64,000 nucleotides of DNA, taken from contig JAONJW010000004.1 of NCBI GenBank assembly GCA_028377305.1, forward strand, positions 16,020-80,019, read 5' to 3'. The stretch is from Prolixibacteraceae bacterium (GTDB lineage Bacteria; Bacteroidota; Bacteroidia; Bacteroidales; Prolixibacteraceae). Below the pieces are notes generated by a model. That model made no database searches. It worked only from the letters and a program-made list of their open reading frames with translations, and was not told where the DNA came from. The stretch's first letter is position 1, and each line of letters starts with the position of its first letter. The translations under genes were made by a program, and so were the position numbers. This document shows, piece after piece, positions 54,849 to 62,956 of this stretch.

Positions 54849-55023
54849 TAATCCGTCCATAATCTGTCCATAATCCGTCGGTTCTTCATGGTTTCACCAT
54901 CCTTCCCCCATGGTTCCTCCATCGATTTAACGTTTTGGATGAAGGAACCATGAAGGAACGATAGATGAAAGGTGAAGTATGGACGGATTAGGGACGGATT
55001 AGAGACGGATTAGGGACGGATTA
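54849..55023. repeat. Large imperfect palindrome, copy B
   Basis: The left arm contains three TAATCCGTC/TAATCTGTC-type units separated by CATAAT (54849-54879). The right arm contains GACGGATTAG units (54982-55023) in inverse. Inside lie CATGGTTCCTCC (54909-54920) and GGAAGGAACCATG-like GAAGGAACCATG (54941-54952), also inverted. Transcribed in either direction it could fold into a long rod. Its core resembles copy A at 7478-7532. Confidence 0.7.
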
Positions 55024-55060
55024 AGGCAGGGTTAGGTCAGGGTTAGGTCAAGGTTAAGGG
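54981..55060 (+). repeat. 11-bp tandem repeats
   Basis: GGACGGATTAG occurs four times in tandem (54981-55023, one copy with A for the first G, the last partial). It is followed by AGGGTTAGGTC twice and related AAGGTTAAGGG, again in steps of 11. The right arm of the palindrome is thus built from tandem units. Confidence 0.7.
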
Positions 55061-55103
55061 ATCGTAAAGCCCTCGCGGATTTTCTATTCGGGTTTTATTT
55101 ACT

Positions 55104-55139
55104 AAATTAATAGTTAAATTAGTAGCTAAATTAGTAGCT
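55104..55139 (+). repeat. 12-bp tandem repeat, three units
   Basis: AAATTAATAGTT (55104-55115), AAATTAGTAGCT (55116-55127) and AAATTAGTAGCT (55128-55139) follow each other directly. Confidence 0.75.
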
Positions 55140-55189
55140 AAATCAACAAAACATATACAGACACGTTAGCTGCAAGTTGGACAAGCCCA

Positions 55190-56104
55190 ATGATTGATAA
55201 TGAATACAAATACAGAATTAATAAAGTAATTGACCATATTGAAAAAAATTTGGACAATGACTTTTCATTGACGGAATTAGCAAAGGTTTCCAACTTTTCA
55301 AGATTTCATTTCAGCAGAATATTTAAAGGCATTACAGGTGAAACAGCATTTCAACTAATTCATCGACTACGACTGGAAAAAGCAGCATCGCTCTTGATTC
55401 ACGGAAATGATTCAATCTCTGACATAGCTTTTAAGTGTGGATTTAAAAGTCTGCCTGTATTCTCAAAAAACTTCAAGTCTAATTTCAAAGAGTCTGCGAC
55501 TTCATTCAAAAAGAAAAATAGCAATTTGAATAAAGTGAATAGCATAAAAAATAAAAGCATTGATACACCTTCCATTTACATTTGCAATCAAACGAAATCA
55601 ATTAAATGGAAAGTAGATATGAAAAACAATGAAAGTATTGAAATAAAAGAATTACTAGATGTTCCCGTGATTTATTTGAGGCACATCGGACCTTATCAAG
55701 GAGATGCCGAATTATTTGAAAGATTGTTCAGTAAACTATTCGCTTGGGCTGGGCCAAAAGGACTTTTGGACAACGGAGATTTTCAAACAGCTATTGTTTA
55801 CCATGACGATGTAAATGTTGCTGACAAAAGCAAATTAAGGACAAGTGTTTGTTTGACTGTGCCAGAGAATACTTCCGTTAATGGTGAAATCGGAAAAATG
55901 GTGCTCGAAAAAGGAAAGTATGTTGTTGCGAGATTTACAGTAAAAGCAGATGAATTTCAAAGTGCCTGGGATTGGTTAATGGGAAATTGGTTTCCAACAA
56001 GTGGATATCAACCTGACGACAGAGCTTGTTTTGAACTGTATCCAGAAGAACCTGAAAACGGAACTTTCAAAGTCGATATATGCGTACCCGTGAGAAAACT
56101 ATAA
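55190..56104 (+). CDS. AraC-family regulator with GyrI-like effector domain (Rob/SbmC type)
   Basis: A 304-residue two-domain regulator. An N-terminal AraC DNA-binding domain (about 8-107) has two helix-turn-helix motifs (FSLTELAKVSNFSRFHFSRIFKGITGETAFQLIHRLRLEKA and SISDIAFKCGFKSLPVFSKNFKSNF). Residues about 150-304 form a GyrI-like small-molecule-binding fold (DVPVIYLRHIGPYQGDAELFERLF, FELYPEEPENGTFKVDICVPV). Proteins of this kind sense hydrophobic or cationic compounds and can also inhibit gyrase in E. coli. Flanking bases (GTTAGCTGCAAGTTGGACAA before it, CAGCAGCTAATAATGTATAA after it) resemble exchange cassettes, so horizontal gain is possible. No linked efflux gene is present. Confidence 0.92.
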   Translation: MIDNEYKYRINKVIDHIEKNLDNDFSLTELAKVSNFSRFHFSRIFKGITGETAFQLIHRLRLEKAASLLIHGNDSISDIAFKCGFKSLPVFSKNFKSNFKESATSFKKKNSNLNKVNSIKNKSIDTPSIYICNQTKSIKWKVDMKNNESIEIKELLDVPVIYLRHIGPYQGDAELFERLFSKLFAWAGPKGLLDNGDFQTAIVYHDDVNVADKSKLRTSVCLTVPENTSVNGEIGKMVLEKGKYVVARFTVKADEFQSAWDWLMGNWFPTSGYQPDDRACFELYPEEPENGTFKVDICVPVRKL

Positions 56105-56998
56105 ATAAAAACCAGCAGCTAATAATGTATAACAGGGCCTGCTCATAAAATTTAGGCGGCAAAGAACTTGTTTATTTTCGCTGGACTATAAACAAGTTCT
56201 TCTCTTAATTAATTTAAGTTATCTTCTTCATTTATTTTCATTACCCCACTGCATATAAATAGCATAATGGGGGTGTAAGATGAACTCGGTCAAAAATTTC
56301 ATAAAGTATAAGACATGGGAAAAGTTGATTTCGAAGAAGTTTGAGCTAACATACTTGAGTTAAGGTATTAGAGCTAATTGGTACTGGAGGGGGAGCGTAT
56401 CCCTAATTTACAATCAATATTCGATGCTCCTACCGATTCTTTCTATATTGCCCCAAGGGCTTTTGTAATAGGGCTTCATCGCAAAATTGCCTGTATTGTA
56501 AGATACTGGTAGCGCCAAGATGAAATAATCAGTAAACCATTAGCTTTGATTTTTGGTTAGGTGAATAGGGGGGAATAGATTATCGACGACATGGAAAACT
56601 ATTCTGTTTTTCCCGGTAGAAGAAAGAAGCGATTTGGTCGATGGGCGCGGTGGTAAGGCGGAGGAAAGTTGTTGGATCATTTTTTTTATTATCTTTGTGG
56701 CTGTATGACAAATAATTTATTCCATATCGCCTCACGCGCAGGGATGTCCGTATAAAGGACAGGATCCTACACATGCGTAATACTTCTACTCTCTAAGCGG
56801 TCATTATAATTCGCTTAGGGTATGGTGTGGTACCTGTCATTTTACCCATTTATTTTTCTAGTATATGTTTCCATCTCCCTCGAGTAGTTGGCTCGATGTG
56901 ATTCATCGTATCTAGAGATTCAGTTTTATTTTCTGTAGCGCAAGAGAAAAGCAATAGGCTCTACAAGTTTATATTTCACGATTTGGATAGAATATATC
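56105..56998. other. Gene-free region with an IS remnant
   Basis: About 890 bases. A cassette-like downstream flank (near 56115-56145) is followed by the decayed IS left end at 56275-56360 and mixed sequence with stop codons in all frames. A minus-strand frame at 56580-56774 has no family resemblance and is probably chance. I found no promoter box that I would defend. Confidence 0.55.
56275..56360 (+). mobile_element. Decayed insertion-sequence left end
   Basis: GTGTAAGATGAACTCGGTC (56275-56293) followed about 23 bases later by an ATG (about 56316) opening MGKVDFEEV, which then hits a stop. It parallels GTGTAAAATTAACTCTGTCT and MKRVDLEEVRAS at 7741-7816. I take both as left ends of the same IS256-like family, with the transposase lost. 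Confidence 0.5.
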
Positions 56999-58039
56999 AT
57001 GACACAAAATAATAGATCATACAAAAACGGTTTTTTAGGATTTCGCTCAACATTAGAATTACCTTATGCTTCACGAAAGGCAGAGGGTTTTGATATCGGG
57101 CGGGTGATAGAGGAGCACAAACAGCGATATATTGTTGAAACGGAGACTGCGGTGGTAGAGGCAGAGGTGATTGGAAACCTAATGTATACTGCCACCTCAA
57201 GAGAGGATTTTCCAGCCGTAGGCGATTGGGTTGTTTTGATTCCCTATGAAGAAGGCAAGGCGATTATTCATGAGGTCCTGCCCCGTTTCAATACGCTTTC
57301 AAGAAAAGATCATCTAGTTGCAACCAATATTGATGGGGCATGTATTGTTACCTCACCCAATAGGGATTTTAGCATGGCACGTTTAGAACGATATGTTTCG
57401 CTATGTCATCAATCGGATATCATTCCATTTATTGTGGTTAATAAGATCGATTTGGTTTCGGATGAGGTTATAAACAACATACGCCAACAAATTGGTTCTT
57501 TGGCTCCTACCCTGTTTATAAGTTGTGTGGATAACATCGGTATCACATCGCTAAAGGCGTATTTCGAAACCACCAAGACCTATATTCTATTAGGCTCTTC
57601 TGGGGTAGGAAAGACCTCGATAATTAACACGATCTTGGGGACATCACAAGGAGCCACACAAGCCATCAGTGAGAAGGTGCAACGAGGAAAACATCAAACG
57701 ACATCCCGTCACCTATTGGCACTACCCAATGGTAGTTATTTGATTGATAACCCTGGAGTGAGAGAAGTCGGGATGGCCGACCACAAAGAGGGGATCGAGC
57801 AGACGTTCGAGCAGATAGAGGATTTGTCGTCATCATGTCGCTATGGTGACTGTACCCACCAACATGAGAAAGGATGTTCAGTGTTGGCAGCTTTGTCGGA
57901 TGGTTTGCTATCAGATGCTAGCTACCAGAATTATATCAAGCTTGTCAAAGAAGCAGCTCACTACGAATCGACCATGATGGAGCGAAAGAAGAAAGGAAAA
58001 CAGATCAGCAAGTTGATCCGTAAGGTGAACAATAGATAA
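56999..58039 (+). CDS. rsgA: Ribosome small-subunit-dependent GTPase A
   Basis: A 346-residue circularly permuted GTPase that checks 30S subunit maturation. The N-terminal OB domain (about 30-105) precedes the G domain with motifs in the permuted order: G4 NKID (148-151), G1 GSSGVGKTS (199-207), G2 region GKHQTTS (230-236) and G3 DNPG (250-253). The C-terminal zinc site is Cys280, Cys285, His287 and Cys293 in CRYGDCTHQHEKGC. Length is normal for the YloQ/YjeQ type. The gene follows the AraC region but has no shared transcript that I can see. Confidence 0.93.
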   Translation: MTQNNRSYKNGFLGFRSTLELPYASRKAEGFDIGRVIEEHKQRYIVETETAVVEAEVIGNLMYTATSREDFPAVGDWVVLIPYEEGKAIIHEVLPRFNTLSRKDHLVATNIDGACIVTSPNRDFSMARLERYVSLCHQSDIIPFIVVNKIDLVSDEVINNIRQQIGSLAPTLFISCVDNIGITSLKAYFETTKTYILLGSSGVGKTSIINTILGTSQGATQAISEKVQRGKHQTTSRHLLALPNGSYLIDNPGVREVGMADHKEGIEQTFEQIEDLSSSCRYGDCTHQHEKGCSVLAALSDGLLSDASYQNYIKLVKEAAHYESTMMERKKKGKQISKLIRKVNNR

Positions 58040-58054
58040 AATCACGATTATAAA

Positions 58055-58085
58055 AGAGAGGCGTTCTTAATGACGCCTCTCTCCT
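58055..58085. terminator. Bidirectional terminator after rsgA
   Basis: AGAGAGGCGT (58055-58064) and ACGCCTCTCT (58073-58082) form a 10-bp stem with an 8-base loop, then CCTTTTC. It serves rsgA and the convergent TlpA-like gene. Confidence 0.8.
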
Positions 58086-58106
58086 TTTCAATAGAGCACT
58101 ACGGTG

Positions 58107-59141
58107 TTATAATATAGAGTCGAGTAGCGTTAATAGTTCAGGATTGGATGGTCTTGGTGCATCAGCAGAAACAATCTTTCCTTGAGGATCAATCAATATA
58201 AACCTTGGGATGGCTTGGATCTCATATGCTTTTCTGAAGAACTTGTCTTCATTAGCAAAGAGCTTTATTCCCGGAACTTCTCTCTTTGCTACCATCTCTC
58301 TCCACCAATCATGGGACTCTTTGGAGTCGACAGAGATGGTTACAAAGAGAATATTTTTTTCACTATATCTCTTCTCCACCTTTTGCAGGTAAGGGATCTG
58401 ATATTTACAGGGGCTGCAGTTTGTGGAGGCAACATCTATATAGACATATTTTCCTTTTAGATCCTTCATGGAGGTGGTTCCTCCATCATAATTCTCATAC
58501 CCCTCAAACATATAAGCAGGTTGACCTTTAGAAAGATCTACCTTCGCTGATAATATCCGTTGTTTCTTGACTTCTATGGGATGTAATATCGCTCTGTATG
58601 CTATATAGTCTAGATTCCACCTAACAACATTTAAGTAAAACTCGTTTCTAGATATTTTACATGCTTTGGAGTAGTATTCATCGAGAAATTGATCCATTAG
58701 CTCATTTGCCTTGTTCTGTTGATAAACTGAAAGTTTTTCGTAACTATTCTTGGATTGCCTCAACTCCTTTCGAGCATCCAATAGAATCTGGTTTTTCTTT
58801 ATCAGTTTTTTTGGCAATCTGATATCGATGAATTCAGGGTCATTTATCTGCAATTTTATATCATCGCCACTTTGCACATATAATATGATTCTGCCTTTTT
58901 TGCTAGAAAGACGTAGGGCTACTTCATCGCTTCGAATAAAACGGATTGTATCTGTGTAGATTCCATTTGAATCTCTTCTTAAGATATGTGCTTTGCGTCT
59001 ATTTATGCGACACTTGATGCGATCAAACGAGGTGTCGTTCGATTGGATGGTTAACAAGACGTAATCTTTGGAGTCGTTTACTCCACAAGAAACACACAGT
59101 AGGATAACCAATAGTAGTGTAAGTTGCTGTAATCTTTTCAT
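58107..59141 (-). CDS. TlpA-like thioredoxin-fold lipoprotein, CSPC active site
   Basis: A 344-residue lipoprotein (Cys19 in LLCVSC) with an N-terminal beta-rich domain (about 25-110, DUF4369-like), a charged helical linker (about 115-195) and a C-terminal thioredoxin domain from about 205. The active-site motif is C242-S-P-C245 within YVYIDVASTNCSPCKYQIP. The cis-Pro segment is IPRFILIDPQG. TlpA-type proteins reduce or isomerise disulfides in the periplasm or on the outer membrane. It is the most distal of three tandem paralogs and ends in the shared sequence SADAPRPSNPELLTLLDSIL. Confidence 0.9.
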   Translation of the reverse strand: MKRLQQLTLLLVILLCVSCGVNDSKDYVLLTIQSNDTSFDRIKCRINRRKAHILRRDSNGIYTDTIRFIRSDEVALRLSSKKGRIILYVQSGDDIKLQINDPEFIDIRLPKKLIKKNQILLDARKELRQSKNSYEKLSVYQQNKANELMDQFLDEYYSKACKISRNEFYLNVVRWNLDYIAYRAILHPIEVKKQRILSAKVDLSKGQPAYMFEGYENYDGGTTSMKDLKGKYVYIDVASTNCSPCKYQIPYLQKVEKRYSEKNILFVTISVDSKESHDWWREMVAKREVPGIKLFANEDKFFRKAYEIQAIPRFILIDPQGKIVSADAPRPSNPELLTLLDSIL

Positions 59142-59456
59142 GTTACAAATTAGTATGGTTAAAGACTAAGGTTATTAAGGTCAATCACTATGCCTTTGAT
59201 TAATGTTAATCCCTATGCTATTGGCATGGGTTTTCACAAATCCGAAGCGTAACTAAGTTACGATGAATAACTTAAACCGACAAAACTATATTTCTATCAA
59301 TTAATCCTTAACCAAACATTTTATGAAAGGCGTATAAGAAGGTTTGATTCTAACCTATTATTAAAACAAGCAAAAGGGGCCTCTATAGGCCCCTTTTGCT
59401 TGTTTTAACACTCCTAATTATACTGTAATCTATCCTGTTTACATGAAGCGTTAAAT
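59142..59456. other. Intergenic region between the first and second TlpA-like genes
   Basis: About 315 bases. It contains a perfect 19-bp hairpin terminator for the upstream gene (59363-59406). I see no strict TAnnTTTG element for the gene at 59141. Confidence 0.5.
59363..59406 (-). terminator. Terminator after the second TlpA-like gene
   Basis: AAAACAAGCAAAAGGGGCC (59363-59381) and GGCCCCTTTTGCTTGTTTT (59388-59406) are perfect inverted copies around a 6-base loop. The stem is long enough to act in both directions. Confidence 0.85.
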
Positions 59457-60485
59457 CTATAATATTGAATCTAATAATTTTACCAGCTCTGGATTGGATG
59501 GTCTGGGTGCATCAGCAGAAACGATTTTACCTTGTGGATCGATAAGAATAAAAGTTGGATATCCTCTAACTGCAAATGCTTTGGTAAAGCTCTTGTCCAT
59601 ATTTGCATATAGCTGAATTCCTCCTAGCTCTTTCTCTTTAACCATATCTCTCCACTTTTGGTAGGTTGATTTAGCATCGTAAGAGATGCTAACAAATTCG
59701 ATGTTCTTGCCATGATATTTCTCTTCGATCTTCTTTAGATGTGGAATCTCTTTTTTACAAAATACACACCATGTTGCCCAGATATCGATGTATACATATT
59801 TTCCTTTTAGATCGTCTAACGAAGTCTTTCCTCCTTTATAGTTTTCTAAATCGATAAATTTAGGAGCAGGCTTCCCTTTAGCCAAATCTCCCTCTTCCAT
59901 TCGATAGCTTCTAACTCTATTCTTTATGGGGTTTGTAATCAAAACTCGCGCATAGTTTTTCACCACTTTATTCGCATTTATCTTATATAAAGAATCAGCT
60001 TGTGTTTTGGCGATCTTATCTTTAAAGATATCTAAGTACTCTTTTGCCGAAGCGGTTCCTTTCTCAACATCCACCTCCTCTTTCAGACCTTCACGATAGG
60101 TTGTTGCACTGGTCAAAGCCTCGTTAAGTAGTTCGTTTTCTTTTACTAAGTCTTGAGAGAAGGTTAGGTTGGTATAATCATCATTTGGAACCTCAACCCT
60201 CACCTCTTTGTCTTTCTGTAGGTAAAGAAAAGTGAAATCATTGTTCCCAAACAACACCATGAGTCCTTCGTTCTCTTTCTCAAATCGAACGGTGTCAGAA
60301 AATATACCACGTTCGTTACGTGTTAATATCTTTGTGGGTTGCCCAATGACTTTCACTTGTAGAGAGTCAACTTTGGGATCTTTTACCTCCATGGTTAGAA
60401 GTGCATAGTCTCTTGGCGTTCTTTCAGTACAAGAAGCCAGAAAGATTATTAACATCAGAGATGAAAATTTAAGAAGTGTTTTCAT
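59457..60485 (-). CDS. TlpA-like thioredoxin-fold lipoprotein, CVFC active site
   Basis: A 342-residue paralog of the neighbours, with signal MKTLLKFSSLMLIIFLASC (Cys19), the same N-terminal domain (opening DYALLTMEVKDPKVDSLQVKVIG) and charged helical linker, and a thioredoxin domain with WATWC240-V-F-C243 in IDIWATWCVFCKKEIPHL. The cis-Pro segment is YPTFILIDPQG. The motif WATWCxxC is the most classical of the three, so this copy is likely the redox-active form. It ends in SADAPRPSNPELVKLLDSIL, almost identical to the first copy. Confidence 0.92.
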   Translation of the reverse strand: MKTLLKFSSLMLIIFLASCTERTPRDYALLTMEVKDPKVDSLQVKVIGQPTKILTRNERGIFSDTVRFEKENEGLMVLFGNNDFTFLYLQKDKEVRVEVPNDDYTNLTFSQDLVKENELLNEALTSATTYREGLKEEVDVEKGTASAKEYLDIFKDKIAKTQADSLYKINANKVVKNYARVLITNPIKNRVRSYRMEEGDLAKGKPAPKFIDLENYKGGKTSLDDLKGKYVYIDIWATWCVFCKKEIPHLKKIEEKYHGKNIEFVSISYDAKSTYQKWRDMVKEKELGGIQLYANMDKSFTKAFAVRGYPTFILIDPQGKIVSADAPRPSNPELVKLLDSIL

Positions 60486-61141
60486 TGCGGTAATCGTTTG
60501 TTCTGTCTGCGTTATGGAAGACAGGGGTTAGAATCATTTTCGCTTAAAAGTGGACAGACCTTTTTAATAAATATCTACTTGGATAGTCTATACCACCGAA
60601 CACTTTAAGCTCTCAAAAAGATAAATTTCAAATTAAAAGCAAAGTACACAATTGAATTGCAATATAATACATATCCTGTTGTAAAACATCGCCATTCACA
60701 TCATTATAACACTTCTTTTGTCGATTTAACATCATTGTATATTAGATTAAATTGGGAGGGAATAGTTGATACTGGTTATACAAAACAAACATTTCTCACT
60801 GATTATCAACAACTAAAGAGTTCATCTATTCCATTGTCCATACCAGATATTACACCTAGAGAGTCGAGGGAATGTACTTCGTCAACCGTTATGTCGAAGT
60901 AATCATATACATCTCTTAAGTGTCTAAGACTAAGAAGTTAGAGAGAACCGATTCATATGACAAACGGTTTATCTCCGCGAATTGCAGCCAGTAGTTAGAG
61001 ACGTTGATTAACCGAGGATGGGAGAAAAAAGACTTGTCTGTTTCATCAGGGATATCTGGATTGCCAAGGAAGTGAAGAGAATGAAACAGATCGGCTGTCA
61101 TACATGGCAACCGATCTGTATATTTTTATAGTTTGGACAAG
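60486..61141. other. Intergenic region between the second and third TlpA-like genes
   Basis: About 655 bases. It contains the hairpin terminator of the upstream gene (61086-61119). A plus-strand frame at 60657-60902 (81 codons) has no clear family resemblance, and I do not accept it as a gene. It might be a decayed remnant of a fourth gene, but no TlpA-like sequence is visible in it. Confidence 0.5.
61086..61128 (-). terminator. Terminator after the third TlpA-like gene
   Basis: ACAGATCGG (61086-61094) and CCGATCTGT (61111-61119) form a 9-bp stem. On the minus strand the following bases are T-rich (TTTCATTCT), just downstream of the gene at 61142. Plus-strand T-tracts also follow. Confidence 0.7.
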
Positions 61142-62170
61142 CTACAGAACCGAATCAAGTAGCTCTATGATCTTTGAATCAGTGGCTTTAGGAGCTTTTG
61201 CAGTAACAATATTTCCTTGGGGGTCTATAAGAATAAAAGAAGGGAAAGAGTTGGTTGCATAGGCTTTAAGAAGGGATTGGTCTCCATTGGTAAAAAGGTG
61301 GTTAATCGAAAGTCTATCTTTCTTCACCATTTCTGCCCACTTATCATGGAATTTCTTTCTTGATATTGAGATATTTACAAACTCTATATTCTTATCATGA
61401 TATCTCTTCTTTAGTTTTCTGATCGGTTTAATCTGACGTTTACAGGCACAGCAGGTTACTGATGACAGTTCAATCAACAGATATTTTCCTTTAAAATCAT
61501 CCATTGAAGTCTTGCCCCCATTAATATTCTCATAATTGCTAAACTTAGGGGCAGGTTTTCCTGGAGCTAGATCACCTTCAGTGATACGATGATTCTGTAT
61601 TTTTGCTTCTACGGGAAGTATTATCGCAACAGTGGCATTATTGGAGAATATCCTATTTGCAATTCTTTGATAGTTCGGATCTTTTGATATCAAGATTGCT
61701 TCCTTCTTGTACTTATTTAGAAACTGATCGACCTCTTCCTTTGCTTTTTGAATGGTCTCGATCTTGTTATACTTATCTCTGTTCTGCTTGAGCTCTTCAT
61801 TCACTTTTGTAAATAGATTGTTCTCTTTCTCAAGATCTTTATCGAATGTTGCCATCGAGAGATCGTCTCCTTTTACATTCATCACCACACTTTTGTTCTT
61901 CTCTACATATACAAAGCGAATCATATTGCTCGAGAATAATAGGATTTGATCGCTACTCTTTTTCTTAAAGTGAATGGTATCACGAAATTCTCCTTGCGAG
62001 TTTCTCTTTAACACCTTCATCTTGCGCCCTACTTGCGCACGTATCTCCTTTATAGATGAGTCTTCTGTTTTAATGGTCAGTAATGCACAATCCTTCGGAG
62101 GCTTATTGTCACAAGACGACATAAATAGAGCTCCACATAAAAGCATCAGTAGTGTAAGTGTTTTCATCAT
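61142..62170 (-). CDS. TlpA-like thioredoxin-fold lipoprotein, CCAC active site
   Basis: A 342-residue paralog with signal MMKTLTLLMLLCGALFMSSC (Cys20), an N-terminal domain opening DCALLTIKTEDSSIKEIRAQVG, a charged helical linker and a thioredoxin domain with C240-C241-A-C243 in IELSSVTCCACKRQIKPI. The cis-Pro segment is FPSFILIDPQG. The CCAC motif with an added adjacent Cys, and without the WxxW-type Trp before it, is unusual and may shift redox potential or metal binding. It ends TAKAPKATDSKIIELLDSVL, the most diverged tail of the three. Confidence 0.9.
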   Translation of the reverse strand: MMKTLTLLMLLCGALFMSSCDNKPPKDCALLTIKTEDSSIKEIRAQVGRKMKVLKRNSQGEFRDTIHFKKKSSDQILLFSSNMIRFVYVEKNKSVVMNVKGDDLSMATFDKDLEKENNLFTKVNEELKQNRDKYNKIETIQKAKEEVDQFLNKYKKEAILISKDPNYQRIANRIFSNNATVAIILPVEAKIQNHRITEGDLAPGKPAPKFSNYENINGGKTSMDDFKGKYLLIELSSVTCCACKRQIKPIRKLKKRYHDKNIEFVNISISRKKFHDKWAEMVKKDRLSINHLFTNGDQSLLKAYATNSFPSFILIDPQGNIVTAKAPKATDSKIIELLDSVL

Positions 62171-62449
62171 AATTTTGTTTTTAGAGTTATTGGATCAATA
62201 TTTGTTAAATAATAAATACTTATGTGAATATACATTAACACAACTACTAAAACAAATATATCTTTCTCTGCAAAGCCATCAATTCCAAATCAATTTTGTG
62301 AGGTCTCTAAACCGACTACATCGTACATTTTACACAAATTGAAGAGACTAGGGACGGTTCGATAAAAAAAAGTGAATATTTTGTAATTTTTAGAAAGTTC
62401 AACGTCTTATAGATAAAAGCATATTGTGATAGCATAAAAAACGACGATA

Positions 62450-62956
62450 GTGAATCATAAAAAGAAGGAGTCGCTCTTCTATGAAATATTAGAATCGAAC
62501 GACGATAAGATAAAGCGGATATGTCACTACTACTACCGTGATCCCGAAGGGCGAAAGGATATCTACCAAGAGGTAATGACCAACATATGGAATAGTTTGG
62601 ACCACTTCAGGGGAGATGCCGCAGTCAGCACATGGGTTTATCGTGTAACAGTGAATACCGCATTGACCCATGTACGAAAGGTCTCTAAGGAGAACCAGCT
62701 TTTTCTGAGAAAGGAACAAGAGAATCTATCGGAATTGATTCATCCAGAAGAGGAGTCTTGGCAACTAGAAGATTATATCACCCAGCTAGAGTGTGAGATC
62801 AACCAGTTGTCGATGATCGACAAAATGCTTATCACACTAATGTTAGAGAAACTATCGATGGAAGAGATCTCTAATATTGTGGGTATTGGGGTAAGCAATG
62901 TAAGAGTGAAGATCCATCGCATAAAAGAAACCCTACGTAAAAAGATGATATCATGA
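62450..62956 (+). CDS. ECF-type RNA polymerase sigma factor
   Basis: A 168-residue sigma-70 factor, paralogous to the one at 34790. Region 2 contains IKRICHYYYRDPEGRKDIYQEVMTNIWNSLDHF and VSTWVYRVTVNTALTHVRK. Region 4 contains CEINQLSMIDKMLITLMLEKLSMEEISNIVGIGVSNVRVKIHRIKETLRKKM. The start is a GTG at 62450, with no better ATG before region 2. It overlaps the next gene by four bases. The gene pair that follows replaces the single membrane partner of the first module. Confidence 0.93.
   Translation: MNHKKKESLFYEILESNDDKIKRICHYYYRDPEGRKDIYQEVMTNIWNSLDHFRGDAAVSTWVYRVTVNTALTHVRKVSKENQLFLRKEQENLSELIHPEEESWQLEDYITQLECEINQLSMIDKMLITLMLEKLSMEEISNIVGIGVSNVRVKIHRIKETLRKKMIS

Larger units (their letters stand above)
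54731..55189. other. Repeat-dense intergenic region
   Basis: About 460 bases made almost wholly of repeats: a large imperfect palindrome (54849-55023) with the same core as copy A at 7.5 kb, an 11-bp tandem array on its right arm, a second 11-bp series (55026-55060) and a 12-bp tandem repeat (55104-55139). The last part is the start of a cassette-like flank. No gene is present. Confidence 0.65.

Noticed and set aside
54981..55060. Possible CRISPR array
   Set aside because: The 11-bp units are contiguous without unique spacers, and no cas gene is nearby.
56580..56774. Minus-strand frame of 64 codons
   Set aside because: It lies in gene-free sequence with an IS remnant. Composition and lack of family features suggest chance.
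60657..60902. Plus-strand frame of 81 codons between TlpA-like genes
   Set aside because: No motif, no promoter and no similarity to the neighbours. I cannot exclude a decayed remnant but do not support it.
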